64,000 nt of DNA from Bartonella sp. HY328 (GTDB lineage Bacteria; Pseudomonadota; Alphaproteobacteria; Rhizobiales; Rhizobiaceae), in contig NZ_CP104883.1 in assembly GCF_025449335.1 (NCBI RefSeq), forward strand, positions 2,720,501-2,784,500, given 5' to 3'. The notes beneath the pieces were generated by a model. It was not told where the DNA came from and made no database searches. It saw nothing but the letters and a program-made list of their open reading frames with translations. The first letter of the stretch is position 1; every line of letters begins with the position of its first letter. The position numbers were made by a program, and so were the translations under genes. Shown piece by piece: positions 61,107-64,000 of the stretch.

Positions 61107-61637
61107 TTAATCTTCGTTGTTTGGTTGTACGCCGTGATTATTGTGCATCATGGTAATCATATCAAAGGCGATTTTCTGTAATTCTGTGTCAGACAAGGAA
61201 ATTTGCGACCGAAGGTCCAATAGCTGGTCTTTTTCGTCTGATGACGCGGTTAGCAAGCTAGAAAAATAAGCTTTTGTGTAATAGGAGTTTGCTTTTGCTT
61301 CATCAATTACCGCATCAAGATTGATAGGGCTTTCTAAATGATCTATCAGTGATTTTTTGTAATAATCACCAAGATCCGAATTATAGATCAAATCTACAAT
61401 TTCTTCTTTTTGTTCACCGCTTATGTGATGAGAGCTTTTCGCTTCATGAATTTTTGAACGCAACAGAGGAATTATAAAAAAAGCGGAGTCAAAGTTATAA
61501 GTGTCTATATCTTTTGCGTAATCGATAAGACCATTATTCGCATCACTCACGCTAACACCGTCTGATGACGCAATGTGTTGCTCCCAAAAATCCTTGCTTT
61601 GCTGCGAAGTTATATTTTTGAAAATCGATATACCCAT
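61107..61637 (-). CDS. Hypothetical protein
   Basis: A 176-residue soluble, acidic protein that I do not recognise. It has no signal peptide or membrane helix. It is helical with repeated Ser/Asp-rich turns (ASSDGVSVSDANNGL, SPINLDAVIDEAKANSYY, SLSDTELQKIAFDMIT). The end QPNNED is polar. The start MGISIFKN has no strong ribosome site (GGGTGG at about 61645-61650). It has its own terminator, so it is likely expressed. It sits alone between the repeat-bearing gap and hslO, an accessory-looking location. Confidence 0.65.
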   Translation of the reverse strand: MGISIFKNITSQQSKDFWEQHIASSDGVSVSDANNGLIDYAKDIDTYNFDSAFFIIPLLRSKIHEAKSSHHISGEQKEEIVDLIYNSDLGDYYKKSLIDHLESPINLDAVIDEAKANSYYTKAYFSSLLTASSDEKDQLLDLRSQISLSDTELQKIAFDMITMMHNNHGVQPNNED

Positions 61638-61830
61638 GATGTGTATCCACCCTATTAGCTAAACAGCAATAAATAATTTGCAAAATGCTAAATTAGAACG
61701 ATCGACACTGATTTGAGTTCCATAAATATTTTTTTTATTTTATTTAATATATCCGTATCAAAAAATAAAAATTCGGTATCGCGATTTACCGGACATCTTT
61801 TGTAAAATATGATTGAGCAGCATAAGAACT

Positions 61831-61865
61831 AAAATGGGCGTCACCGACAGGTAACGCCCATTTTT
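61831..61865. terminator. Terminator after hslO
   Basis: AAAATGGGCGT / ACGCCCATTTT with a 13-nt loop; T-runs on both strands. It lies 67 bp after the hslO stop. Confidence 0.85.
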
Positions 61866-61931
61866 AAAATTCTCAATGATATAGGTTTTTAAACCCATAA
61901 ATAAAAAAAATTGAAGATTAGCGGTAAAAAT

Positions 61932-62915
61932 TTAACTCTTCAAAAAATCTGCGGGATCAAAATCATAATGGGTAGAGCAAAACTCGCAGGTAACAGATAT
62001 TTTACCATCTTCTGTGCTATCGGCGATTTCTTCCGCACTCAAAGTACTCAACACATCATAAATCTTCTGGCGTGAGCATGAGCAATCGTCAATAATAGTT
62101 GTTGCTTCAAATACGCGCACCCCTTGTTCATGAAACAAGCGATACAGCAAACGCTCTGAAGGAACATCAGGATCGGTCAATTCATCACTTTCAACCGTAT
62201 TGACCAAAGCTTCCACTTCTTCCCAATGGGCTTCTTGATGCTTCTTTTGTTCTTCTGCATCTTCCCCCATCTGCAAAGTAGATTGCGGCAAAAACTGCAC
62301 CAATAAACCACCAGCGCGCAATGACACACGTGCTTTACCATCGCTGTCACGGTCATGCAACTCGGCAACGGCAAGGCGCACTTGCGTTGGAATTTGCTCC
62401 GACTGCCTAAAATAATTCACCGCAATTTCTTGTAAATTGGAACCATCAAGCGCAACAATACCTTGATAAAGCTGCATATTTGCACCTTGATCAACGGTTA
62501 AAGCCATGGTGCCCTGCCCCAACAACTCTTCAGGCGAAGTTTTATTGGCAGCAATTGCGTCATTTAGCGCATCTTCATCAAAGCGGGCATAAGCTCGCAA
62601 ATTAGCTGGCGTTGTATAATCGCAGACCAAAAGGTTAACAGGCCCGTTAGAGCTTGTCTGGACAATTAACTTGCCTTGAAACTTTAACGAGCTGCCAAGC
62701 AAAATAGTAAGTACCATAACTTCGCCCAATAGTTTTGAAACTACTGATGGATAATTATGACGATCAAGAATGGAATTAAGCGAGGCGCCCAGTTGCACAG
62801 CCCGACCGCGTGCATCAAGGCGTTCAACCTCAAAAGGCACAACTGCATCATCGCCGGCAAAAACATAATCGCCTATTCTTACTTCTTCATCTCTAAATTC
62901 TGACTTTTGTGTCAA
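61932..62915 (-). CDS. hslO: Redox-regulated chaperone Hsp33
   Basis: The 327-residue protein has the Hsp33 N-domain (FAGDDAVVPFEVERLDARGRAVQLG), LLGEVMVLTILLGSSLKFQGKLIVQTSSNGP, and the C-terminal zinc redox switch DDCSCS (near 273) and CEFC (near 310). Oxidation of these cysteines releases zinc and activates chaperone holding. The start is TTG 62913-62915, one base after the argF stop, with GGAG seven bases upstream inside argF; this codon gives the family N-terminus. Third gene of the argD-argF-hslO operon. Confidence 0.95.
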   Translation of the reverse strand: MTQKSEFRDEEVRIGDYVFAGDDAVVPFEVERLDARGRAVQLGASLNSILDRHNYPSVVSKLLGEVMVLTILLGSSLKFQGKLIVQTSSNGPVNLLVCDYTTPANLRAYARFDEDALNDAIAANKTSPEELLGQGTMALTVDQGANMQLYQGIVALDGSNLQEIAVNYFRQSEQIPTQVRLAVAELHDRDSDGKARVSLRAGGLLVQFLPQSTLQMGEDAEEQKKHQEAHWEEVEALVNTVESDELTDPDVPSERLLYRLFHEQGVRVFEATTIIDDCSCSRQKIYDVLSTLSAEEIADSTEDGKISVTCEFCSTHYDFDPADFLKS

Positions 62916-62916
62916 C

Positions 62917-63834
62917 TTATGACTCCATACACCATTTTATAATGGCCTTTTGTGCGTGCAAACGGTTTTCTGCCTCGTCAAAAACAACAGAATGAGGGCC
63001 GTCAATCACGCCATCAACAACTTCTTCGCCACGATGGGCTGGCAAACAATGCATAAATAATGCATCAGGTTTGGCAAGAGCCATCAAAGCTTCATTGACT
63101 TGATAAGGCATGAAGATTTCATTTTCACGAGCACGAAACTCTTGCCCCATTGAAACCCAAGTATCGGTTACGATGCAATCTGCATCAGTTGCCGCTTTTT
63201 TTGCATCCCTTGTCAACTCAATGTCACAGCCGCGCTTTAAGGCCCAATCCACAAATTTTTGCTGTGGTTCACTTCCCTCTGGCGTTGCAATGCGCAGCTT
63301 GAATTTAAGAAGTGTTGCTGCTTCAATCAAGGAGTGTAGAACATTATTACCATCGCCCATCCAAGCAAAGGTCTTGCCTTCAACTGGACCACGATGTTCT
63401 TCAAAGGTCATGATATCAGCCAAAATTTGGCAAGGATGGGTATCATCAGTCAAACCATTAATTACCGGCACGCCAGCATATTGCGCCATTTCCAACATAC
63501 GATCATGTGTCGTTGTACGGATCATGATGATATCAACAAAACGTGAAATAACTTGCGCTGTATCTGCAATGGTTTCACTATGGCCTAACTGCATTTCAGA
63601 GCCGGTTAGCATCAAAGTCTCACCGCCCAATTGCCGCATACCCACATCAAAAGAAATGCGTGTACGCGTTGATGGCTTCTCAAAAATCATTGCCAAAACT
63701 TTTTCTGCTAAAGGTTTTGTACGACGGCCTGCCTTTAATTCGGCCTTCATAAATTTGGCATCATCTAAAATAGCGCGTAAACCTTCCCCAGAAAAAGTGG
63801 AAAGATCGGTAAAGCTACGAATATTATCAACCAT
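62917..63834 (-). CDS. argF: Ornithine carbamoyltransferase
   Basis: The 305-residue enzyme joins carbamoyl phosphate to ornithine in arginine synthesis. It has the carbamoyl-phosphate motif KPSTRTRISFD, the ornithine loop HPCQILADIMTF and HCLPAHRGEEV with the catalytic Cys. It is followed directly by hslO and preceded by argD at a 26-bp gap. Carbamoyl phosphate is supplied by CarA/CarB. Confidence 0.97.
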   Translation of the reverse strand: MVDNIRSFTDLSTFSGEGLRAILDDAKFMKAELKAGRRTKPLAEKVLAMIFEKPSTRTRISFDVGMRQLGGETLMLTGSEMQLGHSETIADTAQVISRFVDIIMIRTTTHDRMLEMAQYAGVPVINGLTDDTHPCQILADIMTFEEHRGPVEGKTFAWMGDGNNVLHSLIEAATLLKFKLRIATPEGSEPQQKFVDWALKRGCDIELTRDAKKAATDADCIVTDTWVSMGQEFRARENEIFMPYQVNEALMALAKPDALFMHCLPAHRGEEVVDGVIDGPHSVVFDEAENRLHAQKAIIKWCMES

Positions 63835-63860
63835 TTTTATTATTTTCCCTAAATTTTTGC

Positions 63861-64000
63861 TTATTTTAGATGATTAAGAGCTGCTTCAACCCGCTGTAAT
63901 GCATCGCGTATTTCTTCAGCCGTAACATTTAGTGGTGGTAAAAAACGTACAATATTTCCACCAGCACCAACAGTTAATAATTTTTCTTGGCGCAATGCAG
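63861..64000 (-). CDS. argD: Acetylornithine aminotransferase, C-terminal part (cut by window end)
   Basis: The minus-strand frame from 64000 reads ALRQEKLLTVGAGGNIVRFL, then PPLNVTAEEIRDALQRVEAA before a TAA stop at 63861-63863. This is the typical end of ArgD/class III aminotransferases. The rest of the gene, with the PLP-lysine, is beyond the window. It is the first visible gene of the operon that continues into argF and hslO. Confidence 0.9.
   Translation of the reverse strand, partial: ALRQEKLLTVGAGGNIVRFLPPLNVTAEEIRDALQRVEAALNHLK

Noticed and set aside
63110..63877. 255-codon plus-strand frame opposite argF
   Set aside because: Complete antisense shadow of argF, which has all catalytic motifs.

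Overview
The window looks like chromosomal DNA of an AT-rich alphaproteobacterium of the order Hyphomicrobiales (Rhizobiales), with gene content closest in style to Brucellaceae/Bartonellaceae. Evidence: ChpT (CtrA phosphorelay), a type II lumazine synthase behind an FMN riboswitch, LpcC-type core glycosyltransferase, the argD-argF-hslO and hisB-H-A-F-E-coaA orders, an AccD lacking zinc cysteines, and a RirA-type (TGA-N9-TCA) site before a TonB receptor. Species cannot be named from the sequence alone. No phage, insertion sequence, CRISPR array or plasmid origin was seen.

Layout. 1-1553: end of a thioredoxin/TPR co-chaperone gene, then endonuclease V. 1560-7445: an extremely AT-rich island followed by a four-gene archaic (Csu-type) chaperone-usher pilus operon. 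7689-13223: priA, then two convergent nucleobase permeases sharing a terminator. 13455-15292: a Pho box and secreted alkaline phosphatase. 15508-17963: a three-gene ABC system that resembles the zinc-starvation Zrg/PA4063-4066 type. 18395-20767: Lrp regulator, an unknown membrane-anchored protein, infC with an ATT start. 21387-24751: marR-emrB-emrA-like efflux operon. 25053-28418: FMN riboswitch-ribH, bdhA, a GST and yqeY. 28830-31765: carA, two tandem tRNA-Asn genes, a PGPGW-like membrane protein and tRNA-Cys. 31903-37367: lpcC-greA, DUF4282, tolC/bepC, TPR lipoprotein, rpsU. 38023-43683: hydroxyacid dehydrogenase, solute-binding protein, ppk2, phoR, chpT. 43918-48105: histidine operon with coaA. 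48517-53920: periplasmic ankyrin protein, acetate symporter pair, DUF805, accD. 54003-60275: SH3 protein, second hydroxyacid dehydrogenase, TonB receptor, ProP-like transporter with coiled-coil repeats. 60276-64000: a long non-coding stretch with 18-bp tandem repeats, an unknown gene, then hslO-argF-argD (argD cut by the window end).

Themes. Several genes form a nutrient-scavenging set with visible control sites: phosphate (Pho box-phosphatase, PhoR, PPK2), iron (RirA-like box-TonB receptor), possibly zinc (Zrg-like ABC system), nucleobases (NCS1/NCS2, each with an upstream palindrome), acetate and osmolytes. Post-transcriptional control is also visible: the FMN riboswitch, the ATT start of infC, and a terminator-like hairpin in the greA leader. 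A family of about 105-bp palindromic repeats (three full copies and one half copy) lies between genes in 17.9-30.1 kb. The best candidates for something undescribed are the greA leader attenuator, the 18-bp-period repeat array at 60.6 kb, the Zrg-like system lacking its usual zinc-binding partner, and the dyads upstream of the pilus operon, the permeases and the Lrp gene. Many starts were moved from the longest open frame using Shine-Dalgarno position and family alignment; these are explained per gene.
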